Shown here piece by piece: positions 35,114 to 44,583 of a DNA stretch of 64,000 nucleotides. The notes under the pieces were generated by a model. That model had not been told where the DNA came from. It saw nothing but the letters and a program-made list of their open reading frames with translations, and made no database searches. The position numbers and the translations under genes are program-made. Source of the stretch: Desulfobacteraceae bacterium Eth-SRB2 (GTDB lineage Bacteria; Desulfobacterota; Desulfobacteria; Desulfobacterales; UBA11574); assembly GCA_004193595.1 (NCBI GenBank), contig RPGQ01000011.1:44728-108727 (forward strand), written 5' to 3'. Position 1 is the stretch's first letter; every line of letters begins with the position of its first letter.

Positions 35114-35129
35114 TGGTATAAGAATTGCT
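35114..35129 (+). promoter_or_regulatory. Sigma-54 (-24/-12) promoter of the restriction operon
   Basis: TGGTATAAGAATTGCT has GG at 35115-35116 and GC at 35127-35128, separated by exactly 10 bases as RpoN requires. The predicted transcript would start near 35139-35140, leaving a leader of about 19 nt containing the AAAGGTG ribosome site before the ATG at 35158. It fits the neighbouring bEBP. Confidence 0.78.
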
Positions 35130-35157
35130 GAGGATACTGCTGAGCAAAGGTGAAACC

Positions 35158-37449
35158 ATGAGTACACAAGCAACGGAAGCTGACGCCAGAATCTTGGTTG
35201 ACGATTTGTTAAGAGAAGCCCTCTGGGATCCTGCCGACAAATCTCAAGTGCTGACGGAAGTTCATATTCAAAACGCAAAAAAAATGGCCGCAGGGAAAAA
35301 TCAAATTTCGGAAACTGTATCTGGATTCGAATCAGGCCAAGATGATACAGAAGGTAAGTCGGTTACAGGCCGTGCCGATTATGTGCTTCGCAATCAAAAC
35401 GGACGGGCGCTTGCCGTTATCGAGGCCAAAAAGAATGCGATTAACCCTTATGTGGCTAAGCAGCAGGCGCTGCCGTATGCCAAGGCACTGGGTGCTCCTT
35501 TCATTTTTCTAACAAATGGCGAATTGATTTATTTTTGGGATTATCAGAACGACGACGCTCGTATTGTTGCTTCGTTTTTTTCAAGAAGAGACCTTGAACG
35601 CCTGGTCGAGTCCCGGCAAAATCGGAAACCACTGGCAACGATTGATATCCCGGAGTATTACATCCGCCAAGGCGAAACACGACGGCTCCGGCCCTATCAA
35701 CAAGAGACCATGCGTGCGATGGATCAGGCTTTTGAATTGGGAAAGCGTCGCTTTTTAATTGAATTGCCCACGGGTACGGGAAAAACAGACCTTACCGTGC
35801 TTTATATCAAACGCCTTATTGAGGCGGGCTGGGTGGAACGGGTTTTGTTCCTTGTCGATCGCGAACAGCTTGCCAAGCAGGCACTCGAAACCATTCAAGA
35901 TTTGCTCGGCGGCCAGCACAGCAGCTACTGGCTGAGACCCGGCATCGTTCGTCAGGAAAAGCAGATAACCGTGTGTTTGCTCCAAACCATGATCAGCCGT
36001 TACCAGAATTACACCAGCGGATATTTCGACGTTGTGATTATGGATGAAAGCCATCGTTCCATTTATGGTGCCTGGCAGGCTTCGCTAACGCGATTTGATG
36101 CGCTGCACATCGGACTGACCGCTACACCGGCCCGATATATAGACCGCAATACATATGAATTTTATCACTGCAAGACCGGTCAGCCGGATTTTGCCTATCG
36201 AATACAGGATGCCATTGCTGCCGGGTACCTGGTACCTTATAAATTTGCCACCGGAGTCACTGAGGTCATTGCCGAGGGTGCTGACATTGACGAGGAGCAT
36301 TTTGACCCCGCCAAATTTGAACGACAATGGACAAACGAAAAAACCAACCGCCTCATGATGGAAGAATTCGACCGCTTGGCCTGGGATAATTACAAGGATC
36401 TCGCCCCTGGTCAGGATACCGGGCCGGGTAAAGCAATCATATTTGCCATCACCAAACATCATGCCGCCCGGCTTGCCGAGTATCTGAATGAACTGCATCC
36501 GGAACTCAAAGGCAATTACGCCGCAGTCATTACTTCAGACGTTGCCGACCCGGATGCATTGATTCGAAAGTTCAAAAAAGAAACCTATCCCATGGTGGCT
36601 GTCAGCGTCGGCATGCTGGACACCGGATTTGACTGTCGGGAAGTCCTGCACCTTGTTATGTGTCGCAGGGTGTTCAGCCCAATCCTTTATCAACAAATGC
36701 GAGGACGCGGTACGCGCATAGCCCCTCACATTAAGAAAAAAAAGTTTATAATTTACGATTTTTTTCAGAATCATAAAAATTTTAATGACAGCGATACGGA
36801 TGTCTTTGAATGGACCGAAGAGGGCGGCTATGCACCAGGCGGTGCAGGTGGCAAACCGGACCCTGTATCCGAACTGATTGAACTGGGAGTGGATGACGAA
36901 TGGCTGGAAGCCGTGAGCTATGTTGAAGTCGGTCCTGACGGCGAACGCATCGACAAAAAGGACTATGTTACTAACTGGAAAAAAATCATTCGTAAGCTCG
37001 GCAAGGAAGATCCTGTTATCGAGAAGGTCAAAAATGACGAACCGTTGACCGATGAGGAAGAGCAGTCCCTGGTAGCAAAACTGAATTCACCAAAAATGTA
37101 TTTTAACGAGGAAAATCTGCGCCGAGCCTATAAAAATCCGGTCGGCAATCTCATAGACTTTGTCAAGGAAGCTTTAGGAAGGCTCAAGATTAAAAGCCGG
37201 GACGAACAACTGGAAGAAATTTTCCGGGCCTGGCTGGTTTCGCGCGCTCTTGCCCCTGAACAGGCGGAATATCTTTCTCTGCTGAAAAATCGTGGAATCG
37301 TCACCGGCAAAGTCATGCTGGATGACCTTTTTAATCCGCCGTTATCAATTCTTAATGCGGCAGGGATAGGGATGGAGCTTTTTGGAGAACAGGGACTCAT
37401 GGAAATTATTGAAGATATCAACAAAAACGTTTTCAGGAAGACTTTATAA
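35158..37449 (+). CDS. hsdR: Type I restriction endonuclease subunit HsdR
   Basis: This protein of about 763 aa is the motor and nuclease subunit. The start ATG at 35158 has an AAAGG site; an in-frame TTG at 35125 would overlap the sigma-54 promoter and is rejected. The N-terminal nuclease shows TGRADYVLRNQNGRALAVIE then AKKNA (D...E-x-K). The translocase has Walker A LPTGTGKTDLTVLY, the DEAD-type IMDESHRSIYG and LTATPARYID, and motif VI QMRGRGTRIAP. The C-terminus is EcoEI_R_C-like. The DNA-damaging subunit is first in the inducible operon, ahead of the methylase. Confidence 0.93.
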   Translation: MSTQATEADARILVDDLLREALWDPADKSQVLTEVHIQNAKKMAAGKNQISETVSGFESGQDDTEGKSVTGRADYVLRNQNGRALAVIEAKKNAINPYVAKQQALPYAKALGAPFIFLTNGELIYFWDYQNDDARIVASFFSRRDLERLVESRQNRKPLATIDIPEYYIRQGETRRLRPYQQETMRAMDQAFELGKRRFLIELPTGTGKTDLTVLYIKRLIEAGWVERVLFLVDREQLAKQALETIQDLLGGQHSSYWLRPGIVRQEKQITVCLLQTMISRYQNYTSGYFDVVIMDESHRSIYGAWQASLTRFDALHIGLTATPARYIDRNTYEFYHCKTGQPDFAYRIQDAIAAGYLVPYKFATGVTEVIAEGADIDEEHFDPAKFERQWTNEKTNRLMMEEFDRLAWDNYKDLAPGQDTGPGKAIIFAITKHHAARLAEYLNELHPELKGNYAAVITSDVADPDALIRKFKKETYPMVAVSVGMLDTGFDCREVLHLVMCRRVFSPILYQQMRGRGTRIAPHIKKKKFIIYDFFQNHKNFNDSDTDVFEWTEEGGYAPGGAGGKPDPVSELIELGVDDEWLEAVSYVEVGPDGERIDKKDYVTNWKKIIRKLGKEDPVIEKVKNDEPLTDEEEQSLVAKLNSPKMYFNEENLRRAYKNPVGNLIDFVKEALGRLKIKSRDEQLEEIFRAWLVSRALAPEQAEYLSLLKNRGIVTGKVMLDDLFNPPLSILNAAGIGMELFGEQGLMEIIEDINKNVFRKTL

Positions 37450-37476
37450 CCGAACTAATGGAAGGGACGCTGTATT

Positions 37477-39129
37477 ATGGATCAGGAAATACGCCGCAAA
37501 CTCAGGCGGATAACCGATATTCTCTGGGCAGGCGGGGTAACCAACCCGGTAACTTATATTGAACAGATATCGTATCTTATCTATCTCAAACTCCTTGATG
37601 AAGAGGAAAGCAATCGCGAGCTGAGGGATCGTCTCGATGCCGGCAACGGCAAACGGCTTTTTCCTGACCAGGCGGAACGTTTCCGGTGGATGAAGTGGCG
37701 GTTTTTCAGCGGGAACAAATTAAGGGATTTCATTCGCGACGAGGTTTTTCCTTACATGGCCTCTCTTGTAAAAGACGAGCCTCAGGTGGCTGAATATTTC
37801 CGGGATGCGGTGCTGGAAATCATGGACCCCAATGTTTTGAAAGAGGTGGTGGATGAATTGGACACCATTGATTTTCGCAAACTGGGGCCGGATGTTAAGG
37901 GTGATATTTTCGAGTACCTGCTGACTCATCTCGGTCAGTCCGCCTTAAACGGCCAGTTTCGGACACCCAGGCAGATCCGCGCTTTTATGGTCGCCATGGT
38001 GGACCCTGATATCGGCGATACTATTAATGACCCGGCTTGTGGGACCGCCGGCTTTCTGATTGATACAGTAGACCATCTTCTGGCCAAATACAGCGAAAAG
38101 CCCCAGGAAATTCCGATCTACGGTGAGGAATGGCTTGAAAAGCGTGGCCAAAACTTGGAAGAAGCAAAAAAAGCAATTCCCAACCTGCAAACTTACCGCA
38201 AGGGCGCCGGGGAACGGATACCGGATTGGGGCGTTTTGGAGGCCTCCATTTACGGGACGGATGTATCCCGACAGATGATGCGCATTTCCATGATGAACCT
38301 GGTTCTGCATGGCATCGGCAAGGCCAGACTTAAACGTGCCAATGTGCTCTCCGAAATCGGGGGACAGTCCGAGGATGATCTTAACCGGCGCTACAAAGTA
38401 ATTCTCTCCAACCCGCCCTTTGCCGGAGTGCTGCCGAAAGAGTCCATCCGCCAGGACCTGCCCACAAGCTCAAAGAAAAGCGAGCTTCTTTTTCTGGCCC
38501 TTATGATGGAGTCGCTGGCTCCCGGCGGCCGCTGCGCCGTGGTTGTGCCTGAAGGGGCTCTGTTTGGACCCACTAACGCTCACAAGTCCCTGCGGCAAAA
38601 ACTTGTGCAGGATTTTGAGATGCTTGCCGTGGTGTCGCTCCCCGCCGGGGTATTCAAACCCTATGCCGGCGTTAAAACCTCGGTGCTGGTGTTTCGCAAA
38701 CCAATTTCCGATGCGAAAAAGGGTGAGGCTGCCACGGAAAAAATATGGTTTTATGATGTGAAAAACGACGGCTTTGACCCCGTCAAGATCCAGGGCGGCG
38801 TCCGGCCGGAGACGCCTGAGAAAAACTACATTCCCGAGCTTCTTACCGCGTGGGCGGAATATAAGAAATCTAATTTTCAGTCGCCACCTGGAGTAGAGGC
38901 GGGTCCCATTCTTGATCCGGGGAGCAAAGAACCCAAATGTTGGTGGGTATCTTATGACACGATCGAGGCAGGTGACTTCAACCTCACCGCCAGCCGCTAC
39001 AAGCCACAGATTGGTGAAGAAGTGCCGGATGAAGACCCGGCTGATCTTATTCGTGAGGTGATAGCAATTGAGAAGGAAATCACAGTGGGGTTTGAGAAAT
39101 TGCTGAAATATGTGGAGGCGGCGGGATGA
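37477..39129 (+). CDS. hsdM: Type I DNA methyltransferase subunit HsdM
   Basis: This 550-aa N6-adenine methyltransferase has an N-terminal helical domain (YIEQISYLIYLKLLDEEESN). The SAM-binding motif is NDPACGTAGFLIDTVDHLL and the catalytic motif is ILSNPPFAGVLP. It forms the modification core with HsdS. It lies 27 bp after hsdR and overlaps hsdS by four bases (ATGA). Confidence 0.95.
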   Translation: MDQEIRRKLRRITDILWAGGVTNPVTYIEQISYLIYLKLLDEEESNRELRDRLDAGNGKRLFPDQAERFRWMKWRFFSGNKLRDFIRDEVFPYMASLVKDEPQVAEYFRDAVLEIMDPNVLKEVVDELDTIDFRKLGPDVKGDIFEYLLTHLGQSALNGQFRTPRQIRAFMVAMVDPDIGDTINDPACGTAGFLIDTVDHLLAKYSEKPQEIPIYGEEWLEKRGQNLEEAKKAIPNLQTYRKGAGERIPDWGVLEASIYGTDVSRQMMRISMMNLVLHGIGKARLKRANVLSEIGGQSEDDLNRRYKVILSNPPFAGVLPKESIRQDLPTSSKKSELLFLALMMESLAPGGRCAVVVPEGALFGPTNAHKSLRQKLVQDFEMLAVVSLPAGVFKPYAGVKTSVLVFRKPISDAKKGEAATEKIWFYDVKNDGFDPVKIQGGVRPETPEKNYIPELLTAWAEYKKSNFQSPPGVEAGPILDPGSKEPKCWWVSYDTIEAGDFNLTASRYKPQIGEEVPDEDPADLIREVIAIEKEITVGFEKLLKYVEAAG

Positions 39130-40349
39130 AGTGGCCCGAAATTGCTTTTTCAAAACTTGCCGAAATAGTTACCGGAAATACGCCACCTAAGAAGAATCCT
39201 GAAAACTATGGCCCAGGAGTGCCATGGGTAAAACCACCTGATTTAGACAAATGGGAACCGGTTACAGCCACAGAAGAAACATTGTCCCTTAAAGGTCAGA
39301 AGATATCTCGTCTTATTCCCGTAGGTACAGTGATGGTGAGTTGTATCGGATCTATAGGGCGTGTCGGCATTGCAGGAACAGCGCTTGCTACTAATCAGCA
39401 GATTAATTCTTTAATATTTAATTCGATTATTGAGCCACGTTTTGGATATTACTATTGTAAATCAATAACTCAAAAACTTCAGTCATTAACAAGTAACGCC
39501 GTCGTACCAATTTTGAATAAAACGAATTTCAGCAAGATTAAGATGCCACTGCCCCCAATTTCCGAACAACATCGAATTGTTGAAATCCTCGACCAGGTGG
39601 ACAGATTGCGGAAGTTGCGTGCGGATGCCGATGCAAAGATCCAACGAATCCTACCGGCATTGTTTATCAAGATGTTTGGCAATCCAGTGGCTAATAAGGG
39701 AAGTTGGAATGTTGATAAATTAGGAAATGTTGGCACGTTAGAAAGGGGAAAATCAAAACATCGCCCCAGGAATGATCCAATCCTTCTTGGAGGGCCTTAC
39801 CCACTAATTCAAACAGGAGATGTTGCCAATTCAGGAGGGCGAATACGTAATTACACACAAACCTATTCAGACATTGGTCTATCACAAAGCCGTATGTGGC
39901 CTAGAGGAACATTATGTATAACCATTGCCGCCAACATTGCAAGGACAGGTGTTTTGGAATTTGATGCCTGTTTTCCAGACAGTATTGTTGGTTTTCATCC
40001 TGGGGCTGATGTGACCATAGAATATGTTCAAGCGTGGCTATGGTTCCTTCAGCCTGTTTTAGAAAATAATGCACCACAAGCAGCACAGAAAAATATAAAT
40101 TTAAAAGTATTAAGGGATCTACCTATTCCAATTCCTCCAAAATATTTACAAGATAAATTTTCTGGACAAGTAAAAAATATTTATCAGCAAAAAAATTACA
40201 TGCGGAAAGCAAGGACAAAGATAGAAATTCTATATAAAAGCTTGCTCCATAATGCCTTCACAGGCGACCTCACCGCCTCCTGGCGCGAGGCACACATGAA
40301 GAAACTATTGCAGGAAATGGAACTACAGGCAAAGGCATTGGCATCTTAG
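39126..40349 (+). CDS. hsdS: Type I specificity subunit HsdS
   Basis: This 407-aa protein has two target-recognition domains. TRD1 is residues 1-150 (FSKLAEIVTGNTPPKKNPEN, ending PLPPISEQHRIVEILDQVDR), followed by a conserved helix, TRD2 (residues 200-345, LGNVGTLERGKSKHRP), and a C-terminal helix ending LLHNAFTGDLTASWRE. It defines a bipartite target sequence that cannot be read from sequence alone. It is coupled to hsdM by ATGA overlap. TRD2 is more AT-rich than its surroundings, consistent with domain swapping. Confidence 0.92.
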   Translation: MKWPEIAFSKLAEIVTGNTPPKKNPENYGPGVPWVKPPDLDKWEPVTATEETLSLKGQKISRLIPVGTVMVSCIGSIGRVGIAGTALATNQQINSLIFNSIIEPRFGYYYCKSITQKLQSLTSNAVVPILNKTNFSKIKMPLPPISEQHRIVEILDQVDRLRKLRADADAKIQRILPALFIKMFGNPVANKGSWNVDKLGNVGTLERGKSKHRPRNDPILLGGPYPLIQTGDVANSGGRIRNYTQTYSDIGLSQSRMWPRGTLCITIAANIARTGVLEFDACFPDSIVGFHPGADVTIEYVQAWLWFLQPVLENNAPQAAQKNINLKVLRDLPIPIPPKYLQDKFSGQVKNIYQQKNYMRKARTKIEILYKSLLHNAFTGDLTASWREAHMKKLLQEMELQAKALAS

Positions 40350-40359
40350 GAGATAAGAA

Positions 40360-42018
40360 ATGATCAACTCCCTTCATCTTGGCAATTTCAAAGCATTTGC
40401 GGAAACGCAAAAGATACCGGTCAAGCCAATAACGCTGATTTTCGGGGCAAACAGCGCCGGCAAATCGAGCATTATCCACAGCCTGGCTTTAGCTCATGAG
40501 GCGCTTCGCACCGGCGAGATCGACCTGTTCCGTACAGACCTGGGTGGCAGCTCCATCGATCTCGGAGGCTTCCGGCAGTATATCCATAGACGGCAAGCCA
40601 ATCGCCGTATGGATTGGCGCCTGACTCTTGACACAAAAAAACTCCAGGGACGCCTCAATGAACTTCTCGAACCGGTAAGTGAGATCACCGCCGGTGTAAC
40701 CATCGGCATGCCTCTTGACGATATGGATCAGCCTATGCCTGGAACATCGCCACAAGTCTTTTCTTACGAGCTTGAAAGTGAGGGCAAGACGCTTTTACGA
40801 ATGAGCCGCCGGCCGGCCGGTCACCTTGCACTTGATCTTCTAACGCACAAGCATCCTGTAATACAAAGGATCATTAAGGCCCTATTGGAAGGCTTCACCA
40901 CTACCGGCAAAATAACCGAAGAAGATCTTGCCAGACTTAAAGATCCCATTGCCGAAATAATTGCCAACCTACGGGCGCCCATGGGTGCATTTTTCCCAAA
41001 GGGTCTAAAAGATCATAGCACGGAAGAAGAGGGAGAAGCACGACAACTGAGCCTTTTTCCGGTCAGTAAGGGATATCGTCAGGAAGATCTTGCTAAGGCA
41101 CTCCGTTTCTTCCTTCCGCGTACCTTAGATGAATTAATCCGAGAGTTGAATTCACAACTTCAATCCGAAATCAACCGCCTTCAGTATCTTGGGCCGCTGC
41201 GCTCATACCCAGCCCGACATTTTGCTTTTGCCGAGCACGAAGACATCAACTGGTATGCGGGTGGCGGGTATGCCTGGGATGTGGTCCGTCGGAATCAGGA
41301 AATTCGAGGAAGGGTTAATTCTTGGCTGGGCGACGAGGAAAAGCTGAGTACGCCTTACGAGCTGTCCACTAAAAACCTTTTGACCATCGATGATCTTGAT
41401 GCAGATTATGAGAAAATAATCGAACAAATTGAAAAGGCCTTTGTTGAAAACGATTGGACAGTATTTGGTGTAGAGGAAGGTGTTCAGGGAGACCTCTTCG
41501 GGGAAGTATACAATGCACTTTCAAAAATGAAGGAATCAGAATCAAACCTTTCCGGTATCCAGGAGCTTGTTCTTCTTGATCGAAGAACAGACACACAGGT
41601 CTCCCACCGGGATGTTGGCATCGGTGTAAGCCAGGTATTGCCTGTGTTAGTGTCTGCTTATGCTTCACACGAAAAGATTATAGCTATTGAGCAACCGGAA
41701 ATTCACCTGCACCCAGCACTTCAGGCGGAACTAGGCGATGTTTTTATCGAATCGGCACTTGGTAGGAGTAAAAATAAATTCATTATAGAAACTCACAGTG
41801 AACATTTAATACTTCGGTTATTAAAACGCATACGACAAACTACAAGGAATCAGAACAACGGAATGCCAAAAATCTCTCCGAATGACATCGCGCTTCTTTA
41901 TATTAATGGGACTCCAAAAGGTTCAACAGTTCAGGAGCTTCGCGTTGATGAACGCGGAAGGCTTATAGATCAATGCCCTGGTGGATTTTTTGAAGAAGAT
42001 TTCGAGGAACTTTTTTAA
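40360..42018 (+). CDS. DUF3696/OLD-like AAA ATPase in the restriction operon
   Basis: This 552-aa SMC/OLD-family ATPase has Walker A LIFGANSAGKSSIIHSLALA, starting with INSLHLGNFKAFAE. The C-terminal half has the ABC-like signature region (VSHRDVGIGVSQVLPVLVSA), Walker B IIAIEQPEIHLHPALQAEL, and the H-loop FIIETHSEHLILRLLKRI. Such ATPases occur in many two-gene defence systems with a nuclease or other effector. It starts 10 bp after hsdS and is followed 3 bp later by a PLD-like gene. It is not part of standard type I systems. Confidence 0.85.
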   Translation: MINSLHLGNFKAFAETQKIPVKPITLIFGANSAGKSSIIHSLALAHEALRTGEIDLFRTDLGGSSIDLGGFRQYIHRRQANRRMDWRLTLDTKKLQGRLNELLEPVSEITAGVTIGMPLDDMDQPMPGTSPQVFSYELESEGKTLLRMSRRPAGHLALDLLTHKHPVIQRIIKALLEGFTTTGKITEEDLARLKDPIAEIIANLRAPMGAFFPKGLKDHSTEEEGEARQLSLFPVSKGYRQEDLAKALRFFLPRTLDELIRELNSQLQSEINRLQYLGPLRSYPARHFAFAEHEDINWYAGGGYAWDVVRRNQEIRGRVNSWLGDEEKLSTPYELSTKNLLTIDDLDADYEKIIEQIEKAFVENDWTVFGVEEGVQGDLFGEVYNALSKMKESESNLSGIQELVLLDRRTDTQVSHRDVGIGVSQVLPVLVSAYASHEKIIAIEQPEIHLHPALQAELGDVFIESALGRSKNKFIIETHSEHLILRLLKRIRQTTRNQNNGMPKISPNDIALLYINGTPKGSTVQELRVDERGRLIDQCPGGFFEEDFEELF

Positions 42019-42021
42019 AGT

Positions 42022-42984
42022 ATGATATTTTATACTTACCTGGACCCTGACGTTTTGTCCGTTGAAAACGTTGAAAATGATTTTGCCATGCAGGCATTGA
42101 TAGGCATCCTGAGAGGTTTTACTCAGAATTGTTTTATTGCCGAATTTGAAGATTACCGGCTTCAAGACGCTATCAAGGAGCAGGTTAATAGCCTCCCGGA
42201 CACTTTTGATAGAAAAATCATCAAATCCTTATTGACAGCTTTAAAAAAACGGAATCGCTTCATCTATTGTCTTGTCCCCGACTATTCCGGAAACGAGGAT
42301 GATATATCCTGCCTTGTTGAACAGGCAGCGGAATGTTTTTTGGACCTTCTCCTTTTCTCAGAAGCTAATAAGGATGCTGAAATTCCAGATGGAATTGAAA
42401 AGGCGACCTTGGCAACCTTTCAGACCACCAATTTTGAAAATGTCAGATCCAATTTGGCAATAAATGGACGTACATTTACAAATGGGGAGCTTGATCAAAA
42501 TGATTTCTTAAACTGGTGTTTTGGAAAAATGTTGCGGTATCCAACCCGAATAGAGATATGTGACAAGCTGTTTGGCTCAAGATTTAGTGGTAACTTTGAA
42601 TATACGGTTAAAACCTTTTTGCGTTGGTTTGAACAAATTATCGTAGAGCCCCAAAGCTGCAAATTAATTTTTCATTGTGGCAAGCCAGAGGGACATACGG
42701 ATCATCACATAAAAACACAGCTTGTCAGTTTTAAAACCGGCAGGCTCGAAAATTTACCCATGGAAATTCAATTTTATCAGCTTCCTGATAATAGTCAGGC
42801 GCTTCCTCACGACAGATACCTGGTTACCGATCAAATTGTTATCGACATAGGCCGCGGCTTTGATTTTTTAGATCGAAATACACGAAAAAATAGAGATTTA
42901 ACCGTTGGCTATAAAAGTTTCAAGGAAGTTGATAATCTGTTAAAAAGCTATGCATCCGCAATGCTTCCACGTATCCTAATTTAA
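42022..42984 (+). CDS. PLD-like (MIT_C-type) partner protein, candidate effector
   Basis: This 320-aa protein follows the ATPase by three bases. The C-terminal third shows LPHDRYLVTDQIVIDIGRGF then DFLD, resembling the H-D-R ... G-R-G-hD pattern of MIT C-terminal phospholipase-D-like domains. A second histidine-rich strand is LIFHCGKPEGHTDHH. The N-terminal half (IFYTYLDPDVLSVENVENDF) is unrecognised. Coupling with the ATPase suggests a two-gene toxin or nuclease module appended to the R-M operon. Family assignment is moderate and catalysis unproven. Confidence 0.6.
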   Translation: MIFYTYLDPDVLSVENVENDFAMQALIGILRGFTQNCFIAEFEDYRLQDAIKEQVNSLPDTFDRKIIKSLLTALKKRNRFIYCLVPDYSGNEDDISCLVEQAAECFLDLLLFSEANKDAEIPDGIEKATLATFQTTNFENVRSNLAINGRTFTNGELDQNDFLNWCFGKMLRYPTRIEICDKLFGSRFSGNFEYTVKTFLRWFEQIIVEPQSCKLIFHCGKPEGHTDHHIKTQLVSFKTGRLENLPMEIQFYQLPDNSQALPHDRYLVTDQIVIDIGRGFDFLDRNTRKNRDLTVGYKSFKEVDNLLKSYASAMLPRILI

Positions 42985-43077
42985 CTATATGAAATACAAG
43001 ATTAAAACATATAATGCCCTAAGCTCTTCATGATATCTATAAGCGTTTGAACGTATATTTACTGAATTCACCAGGCC

Positions 43078-44422
43078 ATGAGTGAAATTCAAAAAAATAA
43101 AAAAGAAGCTTTAGAACTCCGGAAACAAAGCCGATATTCCGAAGCCCTAAAACTATACAATGATTTATGGGCTAATCATAGGGAAAGCTGCAACGAGTGG
43201 GACGGCTGGGGGTTGGCTACTTGCCTTCGAAAACTTGGGAATCCCGAAGAGGCGCTTGAAATATGCCGCACCATTTATCAAAGTAAGCCGGATTTCGGAG
43301 CTGGAAATAGTCTTTATGCCTGGTGTATTTATGATATTGAAATTAAAAAGGATGATGAACATATTAAAAAGGATGAAAATAAATTCTTTAAAGCAGTAAA
43401 TGCTATCCAAGACCTAACTTCCCAAGACCAATATTCACCGCAAGCTAAAACAATCTTTCGAGTTATTGATTACCTTATTCAAACCAAGCAAACTTACCCA
43501 GCAGAAGCTGTTATTCGTTGGCTTGATAGATTAGATCAGAAAAGCCTTTCAGATGAACCCTATCGATTTATAGGAGTTGATGGAAAGCAGAGGGAAGTTC
43601 AATCTGAAAAAGAAAAATGGTTTGCAATTAAAACAAAAGCCTTGGGGAAGATAGGGTCTTTTCAGGAATGTATCGAATTGAGCAAACAAGCATTAATCAA
43701 TTTCGAAAAATTTCATCACGGTAATGACACTTGGTTTAAAAGGCGGATAGCTCTATCAAAAGCAAATTTAGGGGATAAAGATCAAGCAGTTGAAGAACTG
43801 AAAAACATTCTTCAAAACAAAAAAGAATGGTTCATTCAGCATGAAATAGCAAACATATATTATGATTTAGGAGATAATAAAAAGGCATTAAACTATGCGA
43901 TAGATGCGGCGCTAAATTTTGGGAAAAATGAGAATAAGTGGGAGTTGTTCTTGCTTATGGTGCCACCTTTGGATCGCACAAGGGCGATCAGGATGCAAAA
44001 GAGCATCTTATCTTGCTGCAAGTAAAAGCCCGGAGTTGATCACCAAGAATGGAAAAAATTCTTGGAAAAAGCTGCGTGCAAAAATTTACCTGAATATAAA
44101 AAATTGACATTTCCCTCAAATACTTGAAAAACAATCAGAGTCACTTAAAAAATTGAAGGTGTTATGGGAGAAAGAAAAGTATTCCAGCCTACCAAGTATG
44201 GTTGGCACTGTTAAGACAATCCTTAAAGACGGAAAAGCTGGGTTCATCTCAAGTGAAAACGGGAAGGATTACTATTTCAAGACAAACTCATTTAAAGGGA
44301 ACAAAAATAGGCTTGAGAGAGGCTTAAAAGTATCTTTTTTTATTGAAGATAGTTTTGACAAAAAGAAAAAAATAAATACTAAAGCAGCGACGTATGTCAA
44401 AGAAATAAATCGTAAAGCATGA
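43078..44422 (+). pseudogene. TPR-cold-shock fusion gene, broken by several frameshifts
   Basis: The first 315 codons (43078-44025) encode a TPR protein with RKQSRYSEALKLYNDLW, WDGWGLATCLRKLGNPEEAL and IANIYYDLGDNKKALNYAID. Coding then jumps frame: AYGATFGSHKGDQDAKEHLI near 43960, HQEWKKFLEKAACKNLPEYK near 44050, and finally a cold-shock-like domain MVGTVKTILKDGKAGFISSE at 44200-44290. At least two to three indels are needed to join these. It was probably one protein of about 445 aa. The intact N-terminal part may still be made. Confidence 0.65.
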
Positions 44423-44583
44423 TGGTGGATCAGCTTATTTCTCTTTATATGATAAAATAACACCATTAAAATTCACATAACGATTTAATATGGAGAGAAA
44501 TTCAATCCATAAGTTTTATTGACACATTTTAATGCTTTGTTGTATAATTTGCTCTAAAATAACTCTTAATTTTAAATGGTTGG

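Noticed and set aside
35125..35157. TTG at 35125 as the hsdR start
   Set aside because: It lies inside the -24/-12 promoter and upstream of the predicted transcript start; ATG 35158 has the ribosome site.
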